DNA from: Martelella mediterranea
GTDB lineage: Bacteria > Pseudomonadota > Alphaproteobacteria > Rhizobiales > Rhizobiaceae
DNA: 64,000 nucleotides
Assembly: GCA_003001975.1 (NCBI GenBank)
Contig: PVUG01000002.1
Span: 186,001-250,000 of the forward strand
Direction: 5' to 3'
In this document: positions 46,097 through 54,723 of the stretch, one piece after another
How the letters are laid out: each line of letters starts with the position of its first letter
Position numbering within the stretch: position 1 is the first letter of the stretch
Program-made: the position numbers and the translations under genes
Notes under the pieces: generated by a model
Database searches by the model: none
What the model was told of the DNA's origin: nothing
Seen by the model: only the letters and a program-made list of their open reading frames with translations

Positions 46097-46113
46097 CTCG
46101 GGTTTGACCCGAG
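46097..46113. repeat. Short palindrome CTCGGGT-TTG-ACCCGAG
   Basis: A 7-bp inverted repeat with a 3-nt loop between copA and the larger repeat element. It shares the CTCGGGT core with the palindrome at 46295-46317 and may be a partial copy. Confidence 0.5.
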
Positions 46114-46179
46114 AGTACCCGGTTTAGCGAACCGGCTCTTATTCCGGTCTTTCTGTTGCCCGCCCCACTCGCCACTTGT

Positions 46180-46320
46180 GTCATTCTCGTGCCTGACACG
46201 AGAATCCATGGGCCTCTCCGCATGCGACACCGGTTGCCGGTTCAATGCCTTGAACCATGAGACCCAACCGTTTTCCTGCCGCAATCGTGACTGGATCCTC
46301 GGGTCAAGCCCGAGGATGAC
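46180..46320. repeat. Palindromic intergenic repeat element (~141 bp)
   Basis: The ends GTCATTCTCG (46180) and CGAGGATGAC (46320) are imperfect inverted repeats (9 of 10). Inside are three hairpins: ATTCTCGTG/CACGAGAAT (46183-46205), GGTTCAA/TTGAACC (46239-46256) and ATCCTCGGG/CCCGAGGAT (46295-46317). This structure is like the short dispersed palindromic elements that are common in alphaproteobacterial genomes. No coding frame. Confidence 0.65.
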
Positions 46321-46346
46321 TCCTGGGAAAAAGACTGCCGCTTTTG

Positions 46347-46559
46347 TTAGCTGGCAACGTCGTAACCGACATCTTCAATCGCCTCGACGGCGCTTTCGCG
46401 GGTCGCAGGCGCAGCAAGGGCGAACGAGGCGGCATTGTTGTCGAGGCTCACTTCGATTTCGGAGATACCGTCGATATCACCCAGCGCCTTTTCAACCTTG
46501 TCGACGCATTTGCTGCAGCCCATGCCCTCGATTTTCAGCGTGATTTTCTCAGCCATCAT
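46347..46559 (-). CDS. copZ: Copper chaperone CopZ-like HMA protein
   Basis: A 70-residue heavy-metal-associated domain with GMGCSKC (CxxC at about 15-18) and the usual beta-alpha-beta-beta-alpha-beta length. It delivers Cu(+) to CopA. AAGGAG precedes the double ATG. It follows a CueR/HmrR-type promoter. Lys and Gly next to the CxxC differ slightly from the MTCASC of CopA. Confidence 0.88.
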   Translation of the reverse strand: MMAEKITLKIEGMGCSKCVDKVEKALGDIDGISEIEVSLDNNAASFALAAPATRESAVEAIEDVGYDVAS

Positions 46560-46584
46560 CTTGCTCCTTGCTGTTGATGACGCG

Positions 46585-46615
46585 AAAATGGGGCTTCCAG
46601 TGGCTGGAAGGTCAA
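46585..46615 (-). promoter_or_regulatory. CueR/HmrR-type promoter of copZ
   Basis: On the minus strand TTGACC (-35, 46615-46610) and CATTTT (-10, 46590-46585) are separated by 19 bp, the long spacing of MerR-family promoters. The spacer holds CTTCCAG-TGG-CTGGAAG (46594-46610), which with TTGACC closely matches CueR/HmrR operators. No cueR-like gene is in the window. Confidence 0.75.
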
Positions 46616-46709
46616 GACCTTTGTTTATTTTCCAGGACTGTGCCGCTTGTCAGAGGCGCAAGGACCTGTCTTTGCTGAGCGCATTCAACGGATTTCAAAG
46701 GAAAAGGAC

Positions 46710-47342
46710 ATGGACTTTCATCTCTGGCTCGCCTTCGTGACGGCATCGACAGCGCTCCTTCTCATTCCCGGCCCCACTGTTCTTCTGGTGCTGAGTTATG
46801 CGCTCAGTCAGGGGCGGCGGGTCGCACTTGCAACCGTTGCCGGCGTCGCGCTCGGCGATTTCATTGCCATGACGGCTTCGCTTGCCGGCCTCGGCGCGCT
46901 GGTTCTGACGTCGGCAAAACTGTTTATCGTGCTGAAATGGATCGGCGCGGCCTATCTCGTCTATCTCGGCATCAGGCTTTTCAAAAGCGCCGGGTCCAGC
47001 GAAAACATCGCATCCACCACGCCGGCCCCGCTTGCCGCGCGCAAGATTTTCTTTCATTCCATGACCGTGACGGCGCTGAATCCGAAATCGATTGCCTTCT
47101 TCATCGCTTTCGTACCGCAGTTCATTGTGCCGCAAGCGCCGCTTGTCCCTCAGTTTTCAACGCTTGTTGTCACATTTGTCGGGCTGGCCGCTGTCAATGC
47201 ACTGGCCTATGCCCTGATGGCAGACCGGTTGCGGACAAAGCTAAGTTCGTCCACGGTCACCGCGTTCCTGCCCCGGTTGGGCGGTAGTGCGCTGATTGCG
47301 ATGGGGCTTGCAACGGCCACGCTGAAACGGACAACGTCCTGA
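46710..47342 (+). CDS. LysE/RhtB-family amino-acid exporter
   Basis: A 210-residue membrane protein with about six helices. The N-terminal PGPTVLLVLSYALSQGRR and the LVYLGIRLFKS segment are typical of the LysE/RhtB family. It exports amino acids such as homoserine, threonine or lysine; substrate not predictable. AAAGGAAAAGG lies before the ATG at 46710. Confidence 0.88.
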   Translation: MDFHLWLAFVTASTALLLIPGPTVLLVLSYALSQGRRVALATVAGVALGDFIAMTASLAGLGALVLTSAKLFIVLKWIGAAYLVYLGIRLFKSAGSSENIASTTPAPLAARKIFFHSMTVTALNPKSIAFFIAFVPQFIVPQAPLVPQFSTLVVTFVGLAAVNALAYALMADRLRTKLSSSTVTAFLPRLGGSALIAMGLATATLKRTTS

Positions 47343-47357
47343 AAACAGGGAAGCGTG

Positions 47358-47804
47358 ATGATACCGGATGCAGAAAAAGTGCTCATCTACGCACGACGGA
47401 GCAGCAGGGTGCTCGTCTTCGATGAGCCGGACTTTCCGGAGGTTCCGCTTCAGGTTCCCGGCGGGACGCTGGAGCATGCAGAAATCCCGATTGAGGCGGC
47501 AAAACGGGAATTTCACGAGGAGACCGGACTACATCTGAATGAAGGCTGGTCGGCGCTTGGCAGCATTGACTACAGCTTCAGAAAAAACGGCACGCTGCTG
47601 TGCCACCGGCGCCATATATTCACTGTTCCCATGCCGGAGGATGCGCCTGAGAACTGGTTTCACACAGAGGAACACGCCTCTGACGGCGGCGGGCCTATCC
47701 GCTTCCGGCTGTTTTTCCTTGATTGGAAAGAAGCGGCCGGAAACATTGGACTTGGCATGGAAATGCCGCTTTCGTGGCCCGCCTTGACAGCATTTTTCAC
47801 CTGA
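47358..47804 (+). CDS. NUDIX hydrolase
   Basis: A 148-residue protein with a perfect Nudix box, G-x5-E-x7-RE-F-x-EE-x-G-L (about residues 36-58, GTLEHAE to REFHEETGL). It hydrolyses a nucleoside diphosphate linked to another moiety. The ATG at 47358 is used; GTG one codon earlier is possible. Short gap (15 bp) after the exporter gene. Confidence 0.88.
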   Translation: MIPDAEKVLIYARRSSRVLVFDEPDFPEVPLQVPGGTLEHAEIPIEAAKREFHEETGLHLNEGWSALGSIDYSFRKNGTLLCHRRHIFTVPMPEDAPENWFHTEEHASDGGGPIRFRLFFLDWKEAAGNIGLGMEMPLSWPALTAFFT

Positions 47805-47842
47805 AGCGACAGCCCGGCAACGGATTGTCTTTCGCGCCAAGA

Positions 47843-47871
47843 TTGACGTCCGGCAAATGCGGCGTTATCTA
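47843..47871 (+). promoter_or_regulatory. Candidate promoter of metA
   Basis: TTGACG (47843-47848) and TATCTA (47866-47871) are 17 bp apart, and the predicted start falls at the first bases of the SAM-II riboswitch. Confidence 0.5.
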
Positions 47872-47877
47872 GCTTTT

Positions 47878-47933
47878 CCCTGTGGTGATTTGGCCGGCCG
47901 GCTTGCAGCCACGTAAAACAACTCGCTAAAGGG
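47878..47933 (+). promoter_or_regulatory. SAM-II riboswitch upstream of metA
   Basis: The aptamer core is conserved: GTGGTGATTTG, GGCTTGCAGCCAC and TCGCTAAAGGG in the expected order, giving the P1 helix GTGG/CCAC and the pseudoknot strand. SAM-II acts mainly on translation of metA/metX in alphaproteobacteria: with S-adenosylmethionine bound, the ribosome site is occluded. Here 83 nt separate it from the metA start. Confidence 0.92.
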
Positions 47934-48016
47934 CCGATGCGAGCGGAAAATTCCTGCCCCATCCGGACCGGTAGCGTGTTGAAAGCGGCCGGTTTTTGTT
48001 CGGGATTGGAATGAAC

Positions 48017-48949
48017 ATGCCTATCAAGATTCCAGATACGCTGCCTGCCTTCGAAACGCTGATTTCAGAAGGCGTGCGGGTCAAGACGGAAACGGTTGCG
48101 GAACGGCAGGATATCCGACCGCTGCATTTCGGGCTGCTCAATCTCATGCCGAACAAGATCAAGACCGAGCTGCAATTCGCGCGGCTTCTGGGCGCCTCCC
48201 CGCTGCAGATCGAGCTTTCGCTGGTGCGCGTCGGCGGGCACAAGGCCAAGAATACGCCAATCGAGCATCTCCTGTCCTTTTACCAAACGTGGGACGAGGT
48301 GGCAGAGCGCAAGTTCGACGGTTTCATCATCACCGGCGCGCCGGTTGAGACGTTGCCCTTCGAGGACGTCACCTATTGGGACGAAATGAAGGAAATTCTC
48401 GACTGGACCACCACCAATTGCCATTCGACGATGAATATCTGCTGGGGCGCAATGGCCGCTGCCTGGCATTTTCACGGCGTACCGAAGCGTCTTCTCGACA
48501 AGAAGGCCTTCGGCATATTCCGCCATCGCAACCTGAAGCCCGCATCGATCTATCTCAACGGCTTTTCCGACGATTTCCAGCTTCCCGTTTCACGCTGGAC
48601 GGAGGTGCGCCGCGCCGATCTGGAAAACGTGCCGGGCATCGAAATCCTGATGCATTCCGATGAAGTCGGGCCGTGTCTGGCTTATGAGAGCTTTGCCAAC
48701 CGGCTCTATATGTTCAATCACATCGAATATGATTCAGGTTCGCTCGGTGACGAATACAGGCGCGATGTCGACACCAACGTGCCGATCGAGCTGCCGTTCA
48801 ACTATTTCCCGGCAGACGACCCGAACCGGGCGCCGCTCAATCGCTGGCGCTCGCATGCCCATCTCCTGTTCGGCAACTGGATCAACGAGGTCTACCAGAC
48901 CACGCCCTACTCTCTGGAAGAAATCGGCAAAGAGCGCGCGGGCGCTTGA
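48017..48949 (+). CDS. metA: Homoserine O-acyltransferase (acetyl-type predicted)
   Basis: A 310-residue MetA that activates homoserine for methionine synthesis. The catalytic Cys is in [10 protein letters not shown] and the catalytic His/Glu in FNHIEYDSG. In the acyl-pocket segment [13 protein letters not shown] the residue corresponding to position 111 is Glu, not Gly; in this family Glu favours acetyl-CoA and Gly succinyl-CoA, so the enzyme is probably an acetyltransferase. The ATG at 48017 ([10 protein letters not shown]) is the family start; ATG at 48011 is in frame and possible. Controlled by the SAM-II riboswitch upstream. Confidence 0.93.
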   Translation: MPIKIPDTLPAFETLISEGVRVKTETVAERQDIRPLHFGLLNLMPNKIKTELQFARLLGASPLQIELSLVRVGGHKAKNTPIEHLLSFYQTWDEVAERKFDGFIITGAPVETLPFEDVTYWDEMKEILDWTTTNCHSTMNICWGAMAAAWHFHGVPKRLLDKKAFGIFRHRNLKPASIYLNGFSDDFQLPVSRWTEVRRADLENVPGIEILMHSDEVGPCLAYESFANRLYMFNHIEYDSGSLGDEYRRDVDTNVPIELPFNYFPADDPNRAPLNRWRSHAHLLFGNWINEVYQTTPYSLEEIGKERAGA

Positions 48950-49016
48950 AGGTCCGGACATTCCGGCGCAATATCCGCGCTGCAATGCAACATTTTAAAT
49001 GTGGAGGATAAAAACA

Positions 49017-50039
49017 ATGAGCGCGCCACAACCGGAAACCTTCGGCCAGACCAGCGACGGCAAGACTGTCAGCCGTGTCACGATTTCAGCTGGCGGGCTG
49101 ACCGCGAAGATCATCAACTGGGGCGCGGTGGTTCAGGACCTGCGTCTTGAAGGCCATGACCATTCCCTGGTTCTGGGGTTTGAGAATTTCGATCACTACC
49201 CGGCCTTCTCTCCCTATTTCGGGGCTACGCCGGGGCGCTCCTCCAACCGCATCGCAAACGGGCGCTTTACCATCGACGGGACGGAATATCAGGTCGACTG
49301 CAACGAAAACGGCATCACCAACCTGCATGGCGGCAGAGACGGCATCGGCGTCAGCATGTGGGAATTCGAAGAGATTGCCGAAAACCGGGTGACGCTGAAG
49401 ATCGTCGACAAGGACGGTCGCGGCGGCTTTCCGGGAAACACCACCATCCGTGCCCATTTTCATCTCAAGCCGCGCGGCGTTTTCTCGATCGTCTACGAAA
49501 CCACGACTGACAAGCCGACAGTCGCCAATATCTGCAATCACACCTATTTCAACCTCGGCAACGGCACGGATACGCTCGAACACACGATGATGATCATGGC
49601 CGATCATTATCTGCCGACGGACGAACGGCAGATTCCGACCGGCGAAATCAGGTCCGTTACCGGCACGCCCTTCGACTTCCGCAAGCCACACCCGCTCAAG
49701 CGCGAGGACGAAAATGGCCGGCAGGTTCTGTTCGATCACAATTTCTGTCTGTCGCCCGAGCGCACGGAAAAACGTCCCGTCATCAGCGCCTATGCCCCCT
49801 CCTCGCATGTCACCATGGATGTGCTGACCACGGAGCCGGGGGTTCAGCTTTACACCGCCTCGAAACTCGACGAAACGCCGGAGGGGCTGAACGGCTTTCC
49901 CTATGGTCCGTTTGCCGGCTTCTGCCTGGAAACACAGGTCTGGCCGGATGCGGTCAATCAGCAGGGCTTTCCCAATGCGATCCTGCGGCCCGGCAAGACC
50001 TTGCGCCAGGAAACAGATTACGTTTTCCACAAGGGCTGA
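49017..50039 (+). CDS. galM: Aldose 1-epimerase
   Basis: A 340-residue mutarotase: interconversion of alpha and beta anomers of galactose or glucose. The catalytic His is in CNHTYFNLG and the catalytic Glu in CLETQVWPDA; PGRSSNRIANG is the sugar-binding loop. GTGGAGG lies before the ATG at 49017. No sugar operon is nearby. Confidence 0.92.
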   Translation: MSAPQPETFGQTSDGKTVSRVTISAGGLTAKIINWGAVVQDLRLEGHDHSLVLGFENFDHYPAFSPYFGATPGRSSNRIANGRFTIDGTEYQVDCNENGITNLHGGRDGIGVSMWEFEEIAENRVTLKIVDKDGRGGFPGNTTIRAHFHLKPRGVFSIVYETTTDKPTVANICNHTYFNLGNGTDTLEHTMMIMADHYLPTDERQIPTGEIRSVTGTPFDFRKPHPLKREDENGRQVLFDHNFCLSPERTEKRPVISAYAPSSHVTMDVLTTEPGVQLYTASKLDETPEGLNGFPYGPFAGFCLETQVWPDAVNQQGFPNAILRPGKTLRQETDYVFHKG

Positions 50040-50084
50040 AGACGCGACAGCCCGGCCTTTTGGCTGGCGGCGGGAGGCAGCATA

Positions 50085-50882
50085 GTGTTCGTTCTGTCAA
50101 AGCTGTTCTGGCTGATATTCCAGCCGCTGGCCTTTGCCTTGCTGTCGGTCGTGGCCGCACTTTTCTGCCTGCTCATCGCACAAAGCGGCGCGGCGGCGGT
50201 GTTTTCCGGCCTCGCCGCGCTGACGCTTGGCGTAACCTGTTTCACCAATCTCGGCACGGTTTTGCTGGCCGATCTTGAGACCCGTTTCACCCGGCCGGAT
50301 CTTTCCGGACCGCCCGCCTGCGCCATCGTGCTCGGCGGCGGCATCAATACCGGGGCCTCGGCCCGCCGCGGCACGTATGTATTCACCCGCGCGGCCGATC
50401 GTTACATCGAAGCACTCCGCCTTGCCCGACTTTATCCGGATATGAAAATTCTGGTCACCGGCGGCGATAATGCGCTGACCGGCGCCAGAAATGGCGAAGC
50501 AGAACCGGCAGCCCGGCTGTTTGCCGATCACGGCATTGCCTCAGCCCGCCTGCTCTATGAACCCGATGCCCGCAACACCGCGGAAAATGCCGCCAATACG
50601 GCAGCCCTGATGGCAAGGCAGGCAATGGAAGGGCCGTGCCTGCTGGTGACATCGGCCTACCACATGCCGCGTTCCGTTGCGCTGTTCGAGAGAACGGGCA
50701 TGAGCATCACGCCCTGGCCTGCCGACTACCGGACGGATGGCAAGCCCCGCTTTTCCGCAAGTTTCGACCGGCCGATGACCAATGCCGCCATGCTTTCCAC
50801 CGCATTGCGCGAATGGGCCGGCCTTATCACGGCGCGGATGCGCGGTCACACGGCACAGCTTTCGCCCCGCCAGAACGGATAG
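50085..50882 (+). CDS. YdcF/SanA-like (DUF218) membrane protein
   Basis: A 265-residue protein with two N-terminal membrane segments (about 5-32 and 36-62) and a periplasmic DUF218 domain: AIVLGGGIN, AADRYIEALRLARLYP, VTGGDNA, ARNTAENAANTA and TSAYHMPRSVALFERTG. The family is linked to envelope functions. A GTG start at 50085 is supported by GGGAGG 8 nt upstream. Confidence 0.88.
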   Translation: MFVLSKLFWLIFQPLAFALLSVVAALFCLLIAQSGAAAVFSGLAALTLGVTCFTNLGTVLLADLETRFTRPDLSGPPACAIVLGGGINTGASARRGTYVFTRAADRYIEALRLARLYPDMKILVTGGDNALTGARNGEAEPAARLFADHGIASARLLYEPDARNTAENAANTAALMARQAMEGPCLLVTSAYHMPRSVALFERTGMSITPWPADYRTDGKPRFSASFDRPMTNAAMLSTALREWAGLITARMRGHTAQLSPRQNG

Positions 50883-50883
50883 C

Positions 50884-50900
50884 TCAGGCAAATTGCCTGA
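50884..50900. terminator. Short hairpin between ydcF-like gene and irr
   Basis: TCAGGCA/TGCCTGA with a 3-nt loop lies 1 bp after the stop codon, between convergent genes. The following bases are only moderately T-rich (CGGTCTTCAAATTT). Confidence 0.35.
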
Positions 50901-50913
50901 CGGTCTTCAAATT

Positions 50914-51330
50914 TCAGGATTTCTTCGGGCGCAGCCGAACGACCACGTCGATATGGGCGATTTCCATCCCGTCCGGCGGCGTTGGCAGACCGTTCAGGGA
51001 AATACCATCCGCCGGCATGTCGACGACATGATTGTCACCTTCAATAAAGAAATGGTGATGATCGGAGGTGTTGGTGTCGAAATAGGTTTTTGCGCCCTCG
51101 ACGGCCAGAACCCGGATCATGCCGGCATGGGTGAACTGATGCAGCGTATTGTAGACAGTGGCAAGGGAAACCGGCACGCCGGCTTCCTGGGCCTCGCCAT
51201 GCAGTTCCTCGACGGTCACATGACGATCACCCTTGGCGAAAAGCAGATCGGCCAAAGCCACGCGCTGACGCGTCGGCCGAAGACCGCTTGCACGAAGCTT
51301 TTCTTCTGATACACGATTTCTCGGTGTCAT
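50914..51330 (-). CDS. irr: Iron response regulator Irr (Fur family)
   Basis: A 138-residue Fur-family repressor. It has the winged-helix LRPTRQRVALADLLF, SLATVYNTLHQFTHAGM, and the His cluster DHHHFF that binds heme in Irr proteins. The Cys-Pro heme motif of the Bradyrhizobium protein is not present, as in other Rhizobiaceae. The ATG at 51330 is preferred over an upstream TTG. It is divergent from fabA, a gene order typical of rhizobia. Irr represses heme synthesis and activates iron uptake when iron is low. Confidence 0.93.
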   Translation of the reverse strand: MTPRNRVSEEKLRASGLRPTRQRVALADLLFAKGDRHVTVEELHGEAQEAGVPVSLATVYNTLHQFTHAGMIRVLAVEGAKTYFDTNTSDHHHFFIEGDNHVVDMPADGISLNGLPTPPDGMEIAHIDVVVRLRPKKS

Positions 51331-51384
51331 ATCCACTTTCAGGGCTTCATCTAACAAAATGCAAATATAGCTCCGTATAACGGT

Positions 51385-51403
51385 ATTGAGAATCGCTTTC
51401 AAT
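51385..51403. promoter_or_regulatory. Imperfect palindrome in the irr-fabA promoter region
   Basis: ATTGAGAATCGCTTTCAAT is a partly symmetric AT-rich site 55 bp upstream of irr. TTGCAG/CTGCAA (51415-51440) lies next to it. These could be sites for an iron regulator such as Irr, RirA or Mur. The 302-bp gap has no gene. Confidence 0.35.
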
Positions 51404-51632
51404 AGGGCAAGGGCTTGCAGCGTTTGAAATTAAACTGCAAATACCCGGCTAAAACACGTTTCACTCTGGTCGCGGAAGTCGGCTTCCTGTATGGCCACGG
51501 TGAAGAGAATAACAATTGAGTTGCGGGATTTCCGGCCAACGACATATCGGCGCATTGCTGCAACAGGGATACGCCCCTATCTTGAGCCCGGTACCGAAAA
51601 CCCCTCGAGGAACGAAGGGAAGCAGAGTTTTA

Positions 51633-52142
51633 ATGAGCACAAGACAATCGCATTTCGATTACGAGGACATCATCAAGTGCGCCGAAGGTGAACTTTTCGG
51701 CCCCGGCAATGCGCAGCTTCCGATGCCGCCGATGCTGATGTTCAACCGCATCACCGAAATTTCGGAGGACGGCGGCGCCAACGGCAAGGGCCATGCCCGC
51801 GCCGAATTTGACATCACACCCGACCTTTGGTTTTTCGATTGCCACTTCAAGGGCGATCCCGTGATGCCGGGATGCCTGGGTCTTGATGCGCTGTGGCAGC
51901 TCACCGGATTTTATCTCGGCTGGCTTGGCGAGCCCGGCAAGGGCCGCGCGATTTCCACCGGCGAGGTGAAGTTTTCAGGCATGGTCACGCCGAAAAACAA
52001 GCTTGTCGAATATGGTGTCGACTTCAAGCGCGTCATGCGCGGCCGTCTGGTCCTCGGCATTGCCGATGGCTGGGTGAAGGCCGATGGCGAAGTAATCTAC
52101 AAGGCCTCCGATCTCAGGGTCGGCCTGTTCCAGGAACAGTAA
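51633..52142 (+). CDS. fabA: 3-hydroxydecanoyl-ACP dehydratase/isomerase
   Basis: A 169-residue hot-dog enzyme that dehydrates 3-hydroxydecanoyl-ACP and isomerises trans-2 to cis-3-decenoyl-ACP, the branch point of anaerobic unsaturated fatty-acid synthesis. The catalytic His is in [16 protein letters not shown] and the Asp in LGLDALWQ. Length matches E. coli FabA. First gene of fabA-fabB-fabI. Confidence 0.96.
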   Translation: MSTRQSHFDYEDIIKCAEGELFGPGNAQLPMPPMLMFNRITEISEDGGANGKGHARAEFDITPDLWFFDCHFKGDPVMPGCLGLDALWQLTGFYLGWLGEPGKGRAISTGEVKFSGMVTPKNKLVEYGVDFKRVMRGRLVLGIADGWVKADGEVIYKASDLRVGLFQEQ

Positions 52143-52204
52143 GCCGCAATGCGCGGTTACGCCGGTCGCCCGGTGAATGCGGAGGAGAAAGAGAAGGATC
52201 GAAT

Positions 52205-53428
52205 ATGAGACGTGTTGTCGTTACGGGATTGGGAATCGTTTCCTCGATCGGAAACGATGCCGCCGAAGTCACCGCTTCGCTGCGCGAGGCAAAATCAGGC
52301 ATCTCTTTCTCGCCGGATTTCGCCGAGCACGGCTTCAAGTGCCAGGTCTGGGGACGGCCGACGCTCGACCCCACCGATCAGGTTGATCGTCGCGCCATGC
52401 GTTTTCTGTCGCAGGGCGGTGCGTGGAACCACGTCGCCATGAAACAGGCGATTGCTGATTCCGGCCTCGAAGACGGCGATATAACCAATGAGCGCACCGG
52501 CATCATCATGGGCTCCGGCGGTCCGTCGACACGTACGATCGTCGAGGCGGCGCTGACCACGGAAAAGAACGGTTCGCCCAAGCGTATCGGCCCGTTCGCC
52601 GTGCCGAAGGCAATGTCTTCGACGGCGTCGGCCACACTTGCCACATGGTTCAAGATCCACGGCGTCAACTATTCGATATCCTCCGCCTGCTCGACATCCG
52701 CACACTGCATCGGCAACGCTGCCGAGATGATCCAGTGGGGCAAGCAGGACGTGATGTTTGCCGGCGGCCATGAAGATCTCGACTGGACCATGTCCAACCT
52801 GTTTGACGCCATGGGCGCCATGACCAGCGACTTCAACGAGGACGCCGCGCACGCCTCGCGCGCTTATGACGCCGCGCGTGACGGCTTCGTCATTGCCGGC
52901 GGCGCCGGCGTGGTCATTCTCGAGGAACTGGAACACGCGAAAGCCCGCGGCGCCAAGATCTATGGCGAAATCGTCGGTTATGGTGCAACATCGGACGGTT
53001 ACGACATGGTCGCGCCTTCCGGTGAAGGCGCCGTGCGCTGCATGCGCCAGGCGCTTGCGGATATCGGCGGCGGCGAGATCGACTATATCAATACGCATGG
53101 CACCTCGACACAGGTCGGCGATAGCCGGGAAATCGGCGCGATCCGGGAAGTGTTCGGCGACAAGATCCCGCATATCCAGTCGACCAAGTCGCTCACCGGG
53201 CACTCTCTGGGGGCTGCCGGCGCACAGGAATCGATCTACTCCCTGCTGATGATGCAGGAAGGGTTTATCGGCGAAAGCGCCCATATCGAAGAGCTGGACC
53301 CCGAATTCGAAGGTGTCCCGATCGTGCGTCAGCGCATCGACGATGCCAAAATCGACACCGTTCTTTCAAACTCGTTCGGCTTCGGCGGCACGAACGCCAC
53401 GCTGGTTTTCCGGCGTTACAATGGATAA
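52205..53428 (+). CDS. fabB: Beta-ketoacyl-ACP synthase I
   Basis: A 407-residue condensing enzyme that elongates cis-3-decenoyl-ACP. The catalytic triad is visible: Cys in [10 protein letters not shown], His in NTHGTSTQ and His in [12 protein letters not shown]-terminal [18 protein letters not shown] with AAGGA lies before the ATG at 52205. It is the partner of fabA. Confidence 0.96.
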   Translation: MRRVVVTGLGIVSSIGNDAAEVTASLREAKSGISFSPDFAEHGFKCQVWGRPTLDPTDQVDRRAMRFLSQGGAWNHVAMKQAIADSGLEDGDITNERTGIIMGSGGPSTRTIVEAALTTEKNGSPKRIGPFAVPKAMSSTASATLATWFKIHGVNYSISSACSTSAHCIGNAAEMIQWGKQDVMFAGGHEDLDWTMSNLFDAMGAMTSDFNEDAAHASRAYDAARDGFVIAGGAGVVILEELEHAKARGAKIYGEIVGYGATSDGYDMVAPSGEGAVRCMRQALADIGGGEIDYINTHGTSTQVGDSREIGAIREVFGDKIPHIQSTKSLTGHSLGAAGAQESIYSLLMMQEGFIGESAHIEELDPEFEGVPIVRQRIDDAKIDTVLSNSFGFGGTNATLVFRRYNG

Positions 53429-53435
53429 TGCGTAT

Positions 53436-54245
53436 ATGACCGGACTTATGCAGGGCAAACGCGGCCTCATCATGGGTGTTGCCAACAACCACTCCATTGC
53501 CTGGGGCATTGCCAAGGCCGTCCGTGCCGAAGGCGCGGAACTTGCCTTTACCTATCAGGGCGAAGCACTCGGCCGGCGGGTTCATCCGCTTGCTGCCGAA
53601 CTCGGCTCGGATTTCGTCGTTCCCTGCGATGTGGAAAATATCGAGAGCGTTGATGCGGTCTTCGATGCCATCAAGGAGCGCTGGGGCAAGCTCGATTTCG
53701 TGGTTCATGCCGTTGGCTTTTCCGACAAGAGCGAACTCAAGGGGCTCTATGCCGACACCACGCGGGAAAACTTCGTCCGCACCATGGTGATTTCCTGCTT
53801 CTCCTTTACCGAGATCGCCAAGCGCGCGGCAGACCTCATGACCGACGGCGGATCGATGCTGACGCTGACCTATGGCGGGTCGACGGCGGTGGTGCCGAAC
53901 TACAATGTCATGGGTGTGGCAAAGGCAGGCCTTGAGGCGTCCATGCGCTACCTCGCCGGCGACTATGGTCCGCGCGGCATTCGCGTCAACGCCATTTCGG
54001 CGGGCCCCGTACGTACGCTGGCCGGCTCCGGCGTCGGCGATGCGCGCCTCGTCTATGCCTGGCAGCAACGTAACGCACCGCTGAGACGCTCGACCACAAT
54101 CGAGGACGTCGGCGGCTCCGCACTCTACCTGCTCTCTGACCTCGCTTCAGGCGTCACCGGAGAGATTCATTTCGTCGATAACGGCTACAATATTCTCTCC
54201 ATGCCGATCCCTGAAATGATGCGCAGAGGCGATCCCGAGACCTGA
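53436..54245 (+). CDS. fabI: Enoyl-ACP reductase (NADH)
   Basis: A 269-residue short-chain dehydrogenase-type enoyl-ACP reductase. It has GVANNHSIAWGIA (cofactor loop), the active-site Tyr-x6-Lys in YNVMGVAK and RVNAISAGPVRTLA. The ATG at 53436 is preferred (GGATAA upstream, and MTGLMQGKRG matches rhizobial FabI starts); an ATG at 53421 overlaps fabB. Triclosan target class. Confidence 0.95.
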   Translation: MTGLMQGKRGLIMGVANNHSIAWGIAKAVRAEGAELAFTYQGEALGRRVHPLAAELGSDFVVPCDVENIESVDAVFDAIKERWGKLDFVVHAVGFSDKSELKGLYADTTRENFVRTMVISCFSFTEIAKRAADLMTDGGSMLTLTYGGSTAVVPNYNVMGVAKAGLEASMRYLAGDYGPRGIRVNAISAGPVRTLAGSGVGDARLVYAWQQRNAPLRRSTTIEDVGGSALYLLSDLASGVTGEIHFVDNGYNILSMPIPEMMRRGDPET

Positions 54246-54283
54246 GCGCCTGCGTCACCTCTAAAAAATACAACCAAAAATAG

Positions 54284-54318
54284 AAAAGGCGCGACCGAAT
54301 TGACGGTCGCGCCTTTTT
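54284..54318 (+). terminator. Strong intrinsic terminator after fabI
   Basis: AAAAGGCGCGACCG (54284-54297) and CGGTCGCGCCTTTT (54304-54317) form a 14-bp stem with a 6-nt loop and T-run. Confidence 0.95.
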
Positions 54319-54429
54319 CTTGATTCGGCTCAACTCTCATTTCCGTGATCAGCAAACCAAAACCCCGGAAAACTTCCATCTGGATTTTTCGATCGTGTTT
54401 TTTTGCATCCGCGTCGATTTTAGTCACTT

Positions 54430-54590
54430 AATCAAACGATTGATTTTATTGATTTTTCGACTCCTGAATCAGTCAAATCAGAGGCCCATTCTGTCATTGA
54501 ATGAAGCATAAACCTCCGAAAATACCTTGTCTTCTCAAGGCATTATCGTTGCAGAACCGCAACACCGGGGTGTTAATCATTCGATTGATC
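54430..54590 (+). promoter_or_regulatory. Two similar 16-bp sites upstream of the porin gene
   Basis: AATCAAACGATTGATT (54430-54445) and AATCATTCGATTGATC (54575-54590) match at 13 of 16 positions and are 145 bp apart; the first is nearly an inverted repeat (ATCAA-N4-TTGAT). The 405-bp leader between the fabI terminator and the porin is AT-rich and has no coding frame that I trust. The sites are candidates for a porin regulator. Confidence 0.45.
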
Positions 54591-54723
54591 CAGAATTCCA
54601 TCAAAGGTTTATTGCTCTGAACGGCCTATGCGGGTTTGATGCGGATGGATGCAACGCAACGAACTGCTTCCAGCCCAGGGCAAGATTAAATGCCCCGTTT
54701 ACATTCAACGAGGAGTTAACTTC

